64,000 nucleotides of DNA, taken from positions 58,604 through 122,603 of the forward strand of contig SVHO01000001.1 of the NCBI GenBank assembly GCA_015055725.1, given 5' to 3'. This DNA comes from Clostridiales bacterium. GTDB taxonomy: Bacteria > Bacillota > Clostridia > Christensenellales > Borkfalkiaceae. Shown here piece after piece: positions 1-7,820 of the stretch. Below the pieces are notes generated by a model that worked only from the letters and a program-made list of their open reading frames with translations, had not been told where the DNA came from and ran no database searches. The position numbers and the translations under genes are program-made. Each line of letters begins with the position of its first letter. Position 1 is the stretch's first letter.

Positions 1-150
1 AAAGAAACTATTTACGAGATTGCAGACCTTTGTTATCACGTTATGGTGCTTATGGTGGAGCAAGGAATTTCACTCGATGAAATTCACGCCGAGCTTGCTT
101 CCCGCCACGTTATAGACCACAAAGTTAAGCAGGAGAAAATGACTAAATGA
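1..150 (+). CDS. hisE: HisE-type phosphoribosyl-ATP pyrophosphatase, C-terminal fragment
   Basis: Only the last 49 codons are inside the window; the gene starts upstream. The reading frame is open from base 1 and ends at TGA 148-150. The residues [20 protein letters not shown] followed by a conserved ELASRH segment match the C-terminal helix pair of the HisE/MazG-fold enzyme, which hydrolyses phosphoribosyl-ATP to phosphoribosyl-AMP in step 2 of histidine biosynthesis. It could be a stand-alone HisE or the end of a HisIE fusion; the window cannot decide. Its stop overlaps the ATG of the next gene (ATGA), which implies translational coupling with the PHP phosphatase, itself a likely histidine enzyme. 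Confidence 0.8.
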   Translation, partial: KETIYEIADLCYHVMVLMVEQGISLDEIHAELASRHVIDHKVKQEKMTK

Positions 151-914
151 TTGAATTTGGCAATCTAACTAAATGTGACCTTCATACTCACACTTGTTTT
201 TGCGATGGCAAAGATACGCCTGAAGAGATGGTTTTATCAGCAATAGAAAAAGGGCTTGAAACGATTGGAATTGCAACACACTCTTATACTGAAAACGGAA
301 GTTCATATTGCATAAAGAAAGAAAGGGTAAAAGAATTTCAATTGCACGTCAATGCGCTAAAAATTAAATATGCGGATAAAATTCGTGTTCTTTGTGGGGT
401 TGAGCAAGAGTATTTTTCTAATTGTTCACTTGACGGGTACGACTATTCTATAGGTTCAGCGCATTATTTTTACGTAAATGGAAAATATTACCACATTGAT
501 ATGAGTAAAGATTATTTAATAGATTGCGTCAACAAAGAGTTTGGCGGTGATATTTATTCTGCGTGTGAAGATTATTATGAAAAAGTTGGAAACGTTATAG
601 AAAAGACGGGTGCGGATATAATAGGGCACTTTGACCTTATAAACAAGTTTAACGAAAACAACGCGCTTTTTGACGTTAATCACCCAAGATACGTTAACGC
701 TTATAAAAAGGCGCTTTATAAACTTCTTAAAACGGGTAAGCCTATTGAACTCAACACGGGTGCAATTTCAAGGGGATATAGAACTGAACCCTATCCGCAT
801 ACGGATATTATCAAAATAATAAAAGAAAACGGTGGAAAGTTGATTTTATCAAGCGATAGCCACAACGCAAATAATATCGCTTTTCAGTTTGACGTTTGGC
901 AAAAACTTTTATAG
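147..914 (+). CDS. hisK: PHP-family histidinol-phosphatase (HisK/HisJ type)
   Basis: 255-residue PHP-domain phosphohydrolase. The N-terminal metal-binding motif [11 protein letters not shown] lies at about residues 11-21, a second metal motif is ATHSYTE (about 43-49), GHFDL is near 172 and the C-terminal SSDSHN is near 235. These are the four PHP motifs that bind the trinuclear metal site. Length and motif spacing fit the HisJ/HisK histidinol-phosphatases of Firmicutes, which dephosphorylate L-histidinol phosphate. The ATG overlaps the hisE stop codon by ATGA, so it is the last or near-last gene of a histidine operon. A general PHP phosphoesterase is the alternative, but the hisE linkage makes the histidine role likely. 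Confidence 0.82.
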   Translation: MIEFGNLTKCDLHTHTCFCDGKDTPEEMVLSAIEKGLETIGIATHSYTENGSSYCIKKERVKEFQLHVNALKIKYADKIRVLCGVEQEYFSNCSLDGYDYSIGSAHYFYVNGKYYHIDMSKDYLIDCVNKEFGGDIYSACEDYYEKVGNVIEKTGADIIGHFDLINKFNENNALFDVNHPRYVNAYKKALYKLLKTGKPIELNTGAISRGYRTEPYPHTDIIKIIKENGGKLILSSDSHNANNIAFQFDVWQKLL

Positions 915-921
915 GTGGAAA

Positions 922-1566
922 ATGGCAAATTGGCTTAGCAGCGTTTTTTATCAGTTTGATTTAAGCGCGTTTACTTTTGCGCACGGCTTAGCCAAAAGCG
1001 GTGGAAGTTTTCTAACCCCCGTCATGAACGTTTTGGCGTTTTTAGGAAAAGGTGGTTGGGCTTTCATAGTTTTGGGTGTGATTTTCTTATTGTTTAAGAA
1101 AACGCGCAGGGCGGGAGTATGCGTTTTGTTTGCGCTTTTAATAGGTGCAATTTTAACTAACGTTATACTTAAAAACGCGATAGCGCGCCCGCGCCCCTTT
1201 GTCGATAGTCAAAAATATAACGAGTGGTGGCAATTCGTTGGAAGTCCGTTTGAAAAAGAATGGTCTTTCCCATCGGGGCACGTGACGGCTACTATGGCTT
1301 CAATGACGGCTTTGTTTTTAACGTTAAACAAAAAATGGAGTTGGGTTTTCTTTATTTTTGCACTATTGATGGGATTTGATAGAATTTACTTAATGGTGCA
1401 TTACGCGTCTGACGTGCTTGCCGGTTTTATAGTTGGTGGGTTGAGTGCGATAATGGCGTATTATTTAAAAAGGCTTTTATTTAACTCGTTAGAAAAAAAT
1501 AAAGAAAAAAAGTTTTGCTCTATGCTTTTAGAGTTTGACTTGATTAAGATTATAAAGAAGAAATAA
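922..1566 (+). CDS. PAP2-family membrane phosphatase
   Basis: About 214 residues with several hydrophobic membrane spans. The three phosphatase motifs of the PAP2/phosphatidic-acid phosphatase superfamily are visible: KNAIARPRP, then PSGH in SFPSGHVTAT, then a HYASDVLAG motif with the catalytic His. Such enzymes dephosphorylate lipid phosphates (undecaprenyl pyrophosphate, phosphatidic acid or phosphatidylglycerol phosphate) at the outer membrane face. I chose the ATG at 922 because AGGTGG (913-918) sits just before it; an in-frame upstream ATG at 889 lies inside the previous gene. The substrate cannot be told from sequence. A terminator follows at 1570. Confidence 0.85.
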   Translation: MANWLSSVFYQFDLSAFTFAHGLAKSGGSFLTPVMNVLAFLGKGGWAFIVLGVIFLLFKKTRRAGVCVLFALLIGAILTNVILKNAIARPRPFVDSQKYNEWWQFVGSPFEKEWSFPSGHVTATMASMTALFLTLNKKWSWVFFIFALLMGFDRIYLMVHYASDVLAGFIVGGLSAIMAYYLKRLLFNSLEKNKEKKFCSMLLEFDLIKIIKKK

Positions 1567-1569
1567 ACT

Positions 1570-1604
1570 CCCCCCTTTCATTTTTAGGAAGGGGAATTTT
1601 TTTT
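1570..1604 (+). terminator. Intrinsic terminator after the PAP2 gene
   Basis: A C-rich arm (CCCCTTTC) pairs with GGAAGGGG across a short A/T loop with one G-U pair, followed by a run of eight T. It ends the hisE-hisK-PAP2 transcript. Confidence 0.8.
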
Positions 1605-1680
1605 GCAAAAAATTATAAAATATCGCATAATTCGGCAAAATTTCGCATAATGATAACTATTCTATTTGGGGGTTAGAGTT

Positions 1681-1926
1681 TTGCGTGACGATATTTTAGA
1701 AAGGATAGTAAAGGAAGCAGAATATATAATTTTAACAGGCGCAACCGTTAGAAAAACGGCAAAAGTTTTTCATTTTTCTAAATCAACCGTTCATAAAGAC
1801 GTTGCAGAACGGCTTAAAATTATAGATAAAGAGACGTATAAAAAAGTTAAAAAGGTGCTAGAAAAAAACCTTTCGGAACGGCATTTGCGCGGTGGAGAAG
1901 CAACGCGTAAAAAATATTTAAGATAA
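1681..1926 (+). CDS. spoIIID: SpoIIID, sporulation transcription factor
   Basis: 81-residue helix-turn-helix protein. The core ATVRKTAKVFHFSKSTVHKD is the SpoIIID HTH, and the C-terminal RHLRGGEATRKKY matches the conserved basic tail that makes extra DNA contacts in Bacillus SpoIIID. SpoIIID modulates the sigma-E regulon in the mother cell. I chose the TTG at 1681 because the protein then begins MRDDILERI, aligning with the family N terminus (MHDYIKERT), and GGGGG lies 8 bases upstream; a TTG at 1666 would add five residues. It is a monocistron, with terminators on both sides. A sigma-E promoter is expected in 1610-1665, where TCGCATAAT occurs twice, but I cannot fix its boxes. Confidence 0.93.
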   Translation: MRDDILERIVKEAEYIILTGATVRKTAKVFHFSKSTVHKDVAERLKIIDKETYKKVKKVLEKNLSERHLRGGEATRKKYLR

Positions 1927-1929
1927 AAA

Positions 1930-1960
1930 GTGACGGTTATATAAAATTAGCCGTCACTTT
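1930..1960 (+). terminator. Terminator of spoIIID
   Basis: A 10-bp stem (GTGACGGTTA with TAGCCGTCAC) and an A/T loop, with a short T-run. The stem is nearly perfect; the T-tract is short. Confidence 0.75.
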
Positions 1961-1975
1961 CACCCTGTTAAACGA

Positions 1976-2004
1976 TTGACAAAATTCAAAGTATATTGTA
2001 AAAT
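1976..2004 (+). promoter_or_regulatory. Sigma-A promoter of the leader RNA and ABC lipoprotein operon
   Basis: TTGACA (1976-1981), 17-base spacer, TAAAAT (1999-2004). Transcription would start near 2011, giving about 90 bases of RNA before the terminator at 2099. Confidence 0.8.
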
Positions 2005-2010
2005 AAAATT

Positions 2011-2138
2011 GTAAATACCTAAACTAAAAGGTTCGCCTGATGGCAAAGGGATTGTTTTTTCGGATTAAGCAAGGCAAAAGCCTTGATAAATCACGTTCCG
2101 CCCTTACCTTATAGTTTGGTAAGGGCGTTTATTTTTTT
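2011..2138 (+). ncRNA. Structured leader RNA with intrinsic terminator (riboswitch or attenuator candidate)
   Basis: Between the promoter and a strong terminator lies a short RNA with its own folds. GCC-TGAT-GGC is a small hairpin near 2036. CAAGGC-AAAA-GCCTTG (2070-2085) is a perfect 6-bp hairpin, flanked by GATT/AATC, which extends it across an internal loop. The terminator is CGCCCTTACC paired with GGTAAGGGCG (2099-2127), then TTTATTTTTTT. The gene encoding the ABC lipoprotein starts 170 bases further on, so readthrough must be controlled for it to be expressed from this promoter. I compared it by memory with TPP, THF, PreQ1, fluoride, ZTP, guanidine, purine and cobalamin classes and found no match. 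A free-standing sRNA is the alternative. Confidence 0.55.
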
Positions 2139-2308
2139 AAGGCTTATAAACTACGCAATACTGCGTTTCTGCTTAGCCTTTTGGCCTAAATAACCAAAAA
2201 GGTTAATTTAGTCAAAAAACCTTCGCGAGCCTTGTCTTGCTTGTTTCTAATCCTTAAAAATTCGTCCAATAAAAAAATAGGTAACGTGTTTACCGCATAG
2301 GAGTTAAT
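2139..2308 (+). other. Second structured segment of the ABC operon leader
   Basis: No gene fits here. The sequence after the terminator contains AAGGCT...AGCCTT closing an inner ACGCA-ATAC-TGCGT hairpin (2139-2180), and then CTAAATAACC pairing with GGTTAATTTAG with one bulged A (about 2186-2211). GCCTTG at about 2230 repeats the 3' arm of the hairpin at 2070-2085 and could pair with its CAAGGC arm, a possible alternative fold. The ribosome binding site AGGAG is just before the ATG at 2309. Confidence 0.35.
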
Positions 2309-3310
2309 ATGAAAAAATTTATAACTTTTGTTTTATGTTTACTTTTATCGTTTTCGTGCTTTTCTTTTTCCGCGTGTAGTGACGACGGGAATAAAGGTTT
2401 AACCTTTTACGCGCCAGACGGCGCGCCTGCTCTTGCAATAGCAAAATTGATTAACGATAATGAAGATTTTGGTATTGGCAAAGAAATAGACTATAAAGTG
2501 GTTGCGTCAAGTGATATCGGAACGACAATGGCTACGGGAAAAGGGGACTTTATCGTTATGCCAGTCAATTTGGCATCAAAACTTTATAAGGCAAACGCTA
2601 AGTCGCCTTACGTTATGACCGCGGTTATTACGCACGGCAATTTATATTTAATGAGTAGCGACGGAACGAACTCTCTTGAAGGGTTGAAAGGTAAAGTAGT
2701 TGGCGTGATAGGGCAAGGGTTAGTTCCCGATTTAACGCTTAAAGCAATTTTTGCTGATAATAATCTTATATCGGACGTGGTTGTCGGCGACACTCCAACT
2801 GCAAATAAAATCACATTGCGTTATTTTGAGAAAGCACCCGAAATGATACCTATACTTAAGCAAGGGGGAATAAGCGTTGGTTTACTGCCCGAACCCGCTG
2901 CCACTAATTTAATAAGGGTTGCTGATAATAGAACGTGGACGAGAGTGGACGTTCAGCAACTTTACGATAACGTTAATTGCGCTTATCCGCAAGCAGTTTT
3001 AATGGTTAAAAAGAGCGTGTACGACAAGTATAAAAATAATATCGACCAAATGCAAAACGTTTTTGAACAAAACGTTGCTTGGGTAAAAAATAATACAGAA
3101 AGCGCGGTTAATGCGGTAAATTCAAAACTTAAAGAAGGCTTAACGCCAAGTTTGGTTGCGAACGTTATAACCCCAACCGTAGTTGATAATTGCAAAATTT
3201 ATTATCAAAGTTCTCTTCAAGCTAAAGCAAGCGTTAAAAGTTATATAGATAAAATAATTGCGGTGATGGCACAATCTGCCGTAGCTGTAAACGACGATTT
3301 TTTCGCATAG
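2309..3310 (+). CDS. ABC transporter substrate-binding lipoprotein (NMT1/TauA/ThiY-like)
   Basis: 333 residues. The N terminus is a lipoprotein signal with lipobox FSAC (Cys about 23), so the mature protein is anchored outside the membrane. The body begins LTFYAPDGAPALAIAKLI and has the two-lobed periplasmic-binding-protein pattern of the NMT1/SsuA/TauA group, which carries thiamine precursors, sulfonates, nitrate or similar small ligands. The ligand cannot be named. It is followed 5 bases later by a matching permease, so the two form a transporter, but no ATP-binding subunit is in this operon. Expression is probably governed by the structured leader at 2011-2138. A strong RBS (AGGAG) precedes the ATG. 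Confidence 0.85.
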   Translation: MKKFITFVLCLLLSFSCFSFSACSDDGNKGLTFYAPDGAPALAIAKLINDNEDFGIGKEIDYKVVASSDIGTTMATGKGDFIVMPVNLASKLYKANAKSPYVMTAVITHGNLYLMSSDGTNSLEGLKGKVVGVIGQGLVPDLTLKAIFADNNLISDVVVGDTPTANKITLRYFEKAPEMIPILKQGGISVGLLPEPAATNLIRVADNRTWTRVDVQQLYDNVNCAYPQAVLMVKKSVYDKYKNNIDQMQNVFEQNVAWVKNNTESAVNAVNSKLKEGLTPSLVANVITPTVVDNCKIYYQSSLQAKASVKSYIDKIIAVMAQSAVAVNDDFFA

Positions 3311-3315
3311 AATAA

Positions 3316-4074
3316 ATGAAAAATAAAATAGGTAAGGTTTTAAACTTAATATTGCCCGTGATTGTTATAGTTTCAATTTTTATCGTTTGGGCAAGCGCGT
3401 CAAATAATATTGACAATCAATATATTCTTCCGTCTGTAAAAGCAACGGCAGAAGAATTTTTCGCGCTGTTTAAAAGTGGGGAATTTTGCCTTTCTTTTCT
3501 TAAAACTTTAGGGCGCGCGTTGACTGCTTTTGTGTTATCTTTCGTTATTTCTTTCGCACTTTCAATTTTATCGGCAAAGATAAAACACGTGCATTCTGCA
3601 ATTTTGCCCGTTATAAGTGTTATGCGTGCATTACCAACTATTGCCGTAGTTTTGTTGTTGCTTCTTTGGACTAATTCGTTCGTTGCGCCCGTTATCGTCA
3701 CTCTACTCGTTGTTTTGCCAACGTGTTATACAAACCTTGAAAACGCATTTTGGTCGCTTGATAAAACGATTGCCGAAGCAGGAAGAGTTGACGGCGCAAA
3801 CGAAATGCAAGTTTTTTTGAAGGTTGAATTGCCTATGATAGCAAATAATCTTTTAAGCACGATTGGTAGTGGGATATCGCTTAGTTTTAAGTTGATGGTT
3901 GCAGCGGAAGTGTTATCACAAACTGCAACTTCAATCGGCTATATGCTAAACACTTCAAAAGTATACTTTGAAACGGCAAAGATGATGGCTTTGGTTTTGT
4001 CTGCGGTTATCTTTGGCGTATTGATAGAGTGGCTTTTTAACAAGTTAGCAAAAAAGGCTAGCAGTTGGAAATAA
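3316..4074 (+). CDS. ABC transporter permease (SsuC/TauC/ThiX-like)
   Basis: 252 residues, about six membrane spans, with the inner-membrane component signature EAGRVDGANEMQVFLKVELP (EAA loop) near residues 154-173 that docks onto the ATPase. It belongs to the SsuC/TauC permease group and pairs with the lipoprotein encoded just upstream. The ATG is 5 bases after the upstream stop and has no good Shine-Dalgarno sequence, so translation is probably coupled. The operon ends at the terminator at 4084 without an ATPase gene, so the energising subunit must be encoded elsewhere, perhaps shared with another system. Confidence 0.88.
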   Translation: MKNKIGKVLNLILPVIVIVSIFIVWASASNNIDNQYILPSVKATAEEFFALFKSGEFCLSFLKTLGRALTAFVLSFVISFALSILSAKIKHVHSAILPVISVMRALPTIAVVLLLLLWTNSFVAPVIVTLLVVLPTCYTNLENAFWSLDKTIAEAGRVDGANEMQVFLKVELPMIANNLLSTIGSGISLSFKLMVAAEVLSQTATSIGYMLNTSKVYFETAKMMALVLSAVIFGVLIEWLFNKLAKKASSWK

Positions 4075-4083
4075 AGGCATAAA

Positions 4084-4112
4084 AAACCGCAAGCGTTTTG
4101 CTTGCGGTTTAA
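4084..4112. terminator. Bidirectional terminator between convergent genes
   Basis: AAACCGCAAGC pairs with GCTTGCGGTTT across a short loop, with A's on one side and T's on the other. It serves the ABC operon on the plus strand and apbE on the minus strand. Confidence 0.85.
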
Positions 4113-4113
4113 T

Positions 4114-5184
4114 TTATATTTTGACAACTGAATAATCGGCGTCACGCAGGGTAAAGTCAATATCCTGCGTTTTATTCGTTATTAAAAGTTTATCGTTTCC
4201 GTTATCAAAAACCAGGTAAACTGAGCAGTTAGGATAAGTTTGTATAATTGCGTTTATTTTTTCTATAAGTGGTGAGTTAGGCTCGTTTTTTTGGTGGGGA
4301 AGTAAGCACAACGCGGTGGTTAGAGCGTCGCTTATTGCACCGTCAACACCTATTATAGTTGCACTTGCAACGCCCGTGTTTGTGGGCGTACCCGTAAAAG
4401 GATTTATTAAGTGACAATATCTTTTTCCGTCAATACCAACGTGATATTTTTCGTAATCACCGCTCGTTGAAAGGTCAACGAAGTTATAGTTAGAACAATT
4501 CACCGTGAATAAAACTTCGGTGGTTGCTCTTGGGTGGCGAACGCCTAAACTTTTGCTGTTTAAGAGAGATAGACTGCTTCCGCCAACGCTTATATAACCT
4601 TTTTTATAGCCGTTCTCTCTTAAAATGTTTTTCGCAAGCGTTGATGCGTATCCTTTAACGATACCGCCTAAATCTAATTGAACGTTTTCAGTTTTTGTCA
4701 CGGTTTTTTGTTGTTCGTTAAGCACTATTGAGTTAAAATTAACGTTTGGCAACAACGTGGAAATTTGCTCGCTAGAGGGTGGATTAAATTGCGGGGTGAA
4801 CTGATACGGGCTAAACCCCCATAATTTAACCAAAGGATAAACGGTGGGGTCAAAAAACCCGTCCGTCAAAGCGTGCGCCGTTTTGGCAAGAAGCATAACG
4901 TTAAGCGCGTGGTCTGAAAGCGCAAGGGTTGAGCCAACGCTTGCAGAGTTAAAGGACTTTGAAAAAGAAGAGTTTGAATCCAAAGCGAACTCTTTTTCAA
5001 GGTCTGAAAACAAGGTGCGAATTTGGTTTTCAACCGCACGGCTTAAGGGCTTTTCTTGCCCGGCTATTATAACTTCCGTGTTAAAAGCCCAAAAAGAAAG
5101 GGGCTGTGCTTTTTCCGTGCAACCAAAAAAGCAAACGCAAAATAAAAAAGCTAAAAGCAAACAAAATTTTTTAATCAATCTCAT
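4114..5184 (-). CDS. apbE: FAD:protein FMN transferase, ApbE lipoprotein
   Basis: 356 residues with a lipoprotein signal (lipobox FFGC). ApbE attaches FMN covalently to a Thr of flavoproteins such as the NqrC/RnfG subunits, outside the membrane. The family motifs are visible: LDLGGIVKGYA in the middle (flavin and Mg binding), a GGSSLSLL segment, GTPTNTGVASATIIG and the C-terminal DGAISDALTTALCLL with the metal-binding Asp. It is monocistronic and convergent with the ABC permease. No flavinylation target (rnf or nqr) lies in the window. A sigma-A promoter sits at 5223-5251; the start has no convincing Shine-Dalgarno sequence. Confidence 0.92.
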   Translation of the reverse strand: MRLIKKFCLLLAFLFCVCFFGCTEKAQPLSFWAFNTEVIIAGQEKPLSRAVENQIRTLFSDLEKEFALDSNSSFSKSFNSASVGSTLALSDHALNVMLLAKTAHALTDGFFDPTVYPLVKLWGFSPYQFTPQFNPPSSEQISTLLPNVNFNSIVLNEQQKTVTKTENVQLDLGGIVKGYASTLAKNILRENGYKKGYISVGGSSLSLLNSKSLGVRHPRATTEVLFTVNCSNYNFVDLSTSGDYEKYHVGIDGKRYCHLINPFTGTPTNTGVASATIIGVDGAISDALTTALCLLPHQKNEPNSPLIEKINAIIQTYPNCSVYLVFDNGNDKLLITNKTQDIDFTLRDADYSVVKI

Positions 5185-5222
5185 ATTAATCTAAATAATT
5201 TTGATAGTTATATTTTAAATAT

Positions 5223-5251
5223 ATTATACATAAAAATCTTTTAAAAATCAA
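5223..5251 (-). promoter_or_regulatory. Promoter of apbE
   Basis: On the minus strand TTGATT, 17 bases, TATAAT. It is back-to-back with the plus-strand promoter at 5259, so the two transcripts share a small divergent control region. Confidence 0.7.
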
Positions 5252-5258
5252 ATTTATA

Positions 5259-5287
5259 TTGACAAAGTGCGGTGGCTTTGGTAAAAT
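5259..5287 (+). promoter_or_regulatory. Promoter of the HprK-like/PqqD-like/DUF1846 operon
   Basis: TTGACA (5259-5264), 17-base spacer, TAAAAT (5282-5287). Confidence 0.8.
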
Positions 5288-5320
5288 AATAAGCGAATTT
5301 TGTTTGATAGGGAGATAGCC

Positions 5321-6037
5321 GTGCCAAAGTATAAAATAGCAGACGTGGTGTTTGAAGTTAAGCCCATTTATCGCTATACAGTTAATCTTTGTAAAGCTTA
5401 TGAATATACGGGGGAAGAAGCACCCAAATTCGTTGCGCAAATGACAGAACAAGATATTTTGGCAGAGCAACAAAAAACTGATGAAAAATATCCCCCTGCT
5501 TATTTTGAAAGTTTAGCCGTTTTTAGAAAACTTTTAGATTATTCGCTTGCTCATTGTGACGGGATTGTTTTTCACAGCAGTGCAATTATGGTTGACGGCA
5601 ACGCATATTTATTCACCGCGCCAAGTGGAACGGGGAAATCTACCCACACTAGGCTTTGGCGTGAAATGCTTGGGGATAAGGCGGTTATGATAAACGACGA
5701 TAAGCCTATGGTTAGGTTTATTGACGGTGATTTTTATGTTTACGGCACGCCGTGGAACGGAAAACACAATCTTGACACCAACACGCGCGCAAAAGTTAAG
5801 GCAATTTGCAAAATTAGTCAATCAAAAGAAAATTCAATTCGCCGTGCAAATAGCGCGGAAATGCTCTTAACCATACTTAATCAAACGATAAGACCGACTG
5901 AAACGGTTGGTATGGATAAATTGCTTAACTTAATTGAAAAACTGTTGACTTCAGTCGACCTTTACTGTTTGGGGTGCAACATCTCGCGTGAGGCGGCGGA
6001 ACTTTCTTATAAAACTATGTCGGGGGAACAATTATGA
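5321..6037 (+). CDS. HPr-kinase-like (HprK C-domain family) protein of a PqqD-linked cassette
   Basis: 238 residues. A Walker A motif APSGTGKS is at about residues 100-107, followed by NDDKPMV and GTPWNGKHN, which correspond to the acidic and C-terminal loop motifs of the HPr kinase/phosphorylase P-loop fold. It lacks the N-terminal domain of true HprK. Similar stand-alone HprK-like proteins occur beside PqqD-like RRE proteins, and in some lasso-peptide clusters they phosphorylate the precursor. Here the next gene is PqqD-like with a 4-base overlap, but no precursor, cyclase or radical SAM gene is near. I chose GTG 5321 because AGGGAG lies 6 bases before it; a TTG at 5300 would add seven residues. 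Substrate unknown. Confidence 0.75.
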   Translation: MPKYKIADVVFEVKPIYRYTVNLCKAYEYTGEEAPKFVAQMTEQDILAEQQKTDEKYPPAYFESLAVFRKLLDYSLAHCDGIVFHSSAIMVDGNAYLFTAPSGTGKSTHTRLWREMLGDKAVMINDDKPMVRFIDGDFYVYGTPWNGKHNLDTNTRAKVKAICKISQSKENSIRRANSAEMLLTILNQTIRPTETVGMDKLLNLIEKLLTSVDLYCLGCNISREAAELSYKTMSGEQL

Positions 6038-6297
6038 AAATTAAAGACGGATTTATCTTGCGTGAAGTTGCAGGCAATTTTATAGTGGTTGCCGTTGGAA
6101 GCGCGGTAAAACAATTTAACGGCGTTATAACACTCAACGAAGCAGGCGCGTTTTTATGGAAAAGATTACAAGACGGTGCAACTGAAACGGATTTGGTTAA
6201 CGCGCTTTTAGAAGAATATGAAGTGGAAAAAGAAGTTGCGGAAAAAGACGTGAAGGCGTTTATACAAAAAGTAGAAGAAGCAGGGCTTATAAAATAG
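6034..6297 (+). CDS. PqqD-like protein (RiPP recognition element fold)
   Basis: 87 residues. The pattern of a short beta hairpin start (MKIKDGFILREVAGNFIVV), then LNEAGAFLWKRLQDG and a helix-rich C terminus ending in EEAGLIK is typical of PqqD, a small winged-helix that binds leader peptides for RiPP-modifying enzymes. The ATG overlaps the upstream stop codon (ATGA), so it is co-translated with the HprK-like kinase and the two probably act together. No precursor peptide is visible within the operon or the 130 bases before it. Alternatively, the domain may bind a normal protein rather than a peptide. Confidence 0.78.
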   Translation: MKIKDGFILREVAGNFIVVAVGSAVKQFNGVITLNEAGAFLWKRLQDGATETDLVNALLEEYEVEKEVAEKDVKAFIQKVEEAGLIK

Positions 6298-6313
6298 AGG
6301 AGAGCGTTTACAA

Positions 6314-7792
6314 ATGGAAAAACGTGGGTTTGACAATAAAAAATATTTGGAAATGCAGTCGGCAAAAATTTTAGACCGTATTAAAATGTTCGGCGATAAA
6401 CTTTATTTAGAGTTTGGTGGGAAACTTTTTGACGACTATCACGCAGAACGCGTTTTGCCCGGTTTTGAACCCGATAGCAAAATTAAAATGCTTTCTCAAC
6501 TTAAAGATAAAGCCGAAATTTTAATCGTTATAAACGCAAACGATATAGAAAAAAACAAACAACGCAGTGACCTTGGTATCACTTATGATTTAGACGTTTT
6601 AAGACTTGTTGATATTTTTAAGGAAAAAGATTTTTACGTGGGGAGCGTGGTGCTTACTCGCTTTGCGTCACAACCTTCGGCAGTTGCGTTTCAAAAAAGA
6701 CTTGAAATGCGCGGTATAAAAGTTTACCGTCATTATCCTATCGAAGGCTATCCTTCTGAAGTTGAAAAAATCGTTAGTGACGAAGGGTATGGCAAAAATG
6801 AATACGTTGTCACAACTCGTCCGTTAGTCGTTGTCACCGCGCCAGGTCCTGGAAGTGGCAAAATGGCAACTTGCTTATCCCAACTTTATCACGAAAACAA
6901 ACGCGGTGTTAAAGCGGGATATGCCAAATATGAAACTTTCCCCGTTTGGAACTTACCGCTTAATCACCCTGTAAACGTGGCGTACGAAGCGGCAACGGCA
7001 GACCTTAACGATATGAATATGATTGACCCTTTCCATATGGAAGCATATGATACTATGGCGGTCAATTATAATAGAGACGTGGAAATTTTCCCCGTGTTAT
7101 CAGCTATGTTAAATAAGGTTTTGGGCTATTCGCCTTATAAGTCTCCAACCGACATGGGCGTTAATATGGCAGGCTATTGTATAATTGATGAAGAAGTCGT
7201 TTCAAAAGCAAGTAAACAAGAAATTATTCGTCGCTATTATTCAGCGTTAGTTGACGCAAGAAAGGGGCTTGTTAGCAAGGAAACCATTTCTAAAATTGAA
7301 ATTCTTATGCAACGTATGAACGTTAGCATAAACGATAGAGCAGTCGTTCAAGCGGCACTTGAAAAAGAAGCGTTAACAGGCGGGCCGTGTTGCGCAATGC
7401 AACTTAACGATGGGCAGATTGTGACTGGGAAAACGGGCAAGCTTTTGGGCGCAAGTTCAGCCGTTTTGCTCAATGCGTTAAAAGTTTTAGGGAATATTGA
7501 CGACTCGGTTGATTTGTTGGATTCAAAAATAATTGAACCTATACAAAAACTTAAAGTAAACCATATGGGTAGTGCGAACCCAAGATTACATACCGACGAA
7601 GTTTTGATTTCTCTTGCGGTTAGCGAAGCAACGGATAGTACCGCTAAACTTGCTATGGACCAATTATCAAAACTTAAAGGGGCGCAGTTCCACTCGTCAG
7701 TCGTTTTGTCTTCGGTTGACGAAAGGACGCTTAAAAAATTAGGCGTAAATATAACTTGCGAACCAAGAAGAAAAAACGAACGCCCTTTATAA
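6314..7792 (+). CDS. DUF1846 family protein
   Basis: 492 residues, the usual size of the DUF1846 family. The start MEKRGFDNKKYLEMQSAKIL, the NANDIEKNKQRSDLGITYD segment, and TAPGPGSGKMATCLSQLYHE near residue 175 are characteristic. The glycine-rich APGPGSGK resembles a P-loop and suggests nucleotide binding, but the family's reaction is not known to me. It is 16 bases after the PqqD-like gene with its own AGGAG RBS and shares the operon, which ends at the terminator at 7821. The linkage may be incidental. The protein is probably cytoplasmic: no signal peptide or membrane span is present. Confidence 0.88.
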   Translation: MEKRGFDNKKYLEMQSAKILDRIKMFGDKLYLEFGGKLFDDYHAERVLPGFEPDSKIKMLSQLKDKAEILIVINANDIEKNKQRSDLGITYDLDVLRLVDIFKEKDFYVGSVVLTRFASQPSAVAFQKRLEMRGIKVYRHYPIEGYPSEVEKIVSDEGYGKNEYVVTTRPLVVVTAPGPGSGKMATCLSQLYHENKRGVKAGYAKYETFPVWNLPLNHPVNVAYEAATADLNDMNMIDPFHMEAYDTMAVNYNRDVEIFPVLSAMLNKVLGYSPYKSPTDMGVNMAGYCIIDEEVVSKASKQEIIRRYYSALVDARKGLVSKETISKIEILMQRMNVSINDRAVVQAALEKEALTGGPCCAMQLNDGQIVTGKTGKLLGASSAVLLNALKVLGNIDDSVDLLDSKIIEPIQKLKVNHMGSANPRLHTDEVLISLAVSEATDSTAKLAMDQLSKLKGAQFHSSVVLSSVDERTLKKLGVNITCEPRRKNERPL

Positions 7793-7820
7793 GTAATAAA
7801 TTCAACTAGTTTCAAAAGAT

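Noticed and set aside
889..921. Upstream ATG for the PAP2 gene
   Set aside because: It is inside the previous gene; the ATG at 922 has AGGTGG just before it.
2011..2138. TPP or other known riboswitch before the ABC operon
   Set aside because: No CUGAGA or ACCUGAUCUGG segment (TPP) and no match by eye to purine, PreQ1, fluoride, ZTP, guanidine or folate classes; kept as an unassigned leader.
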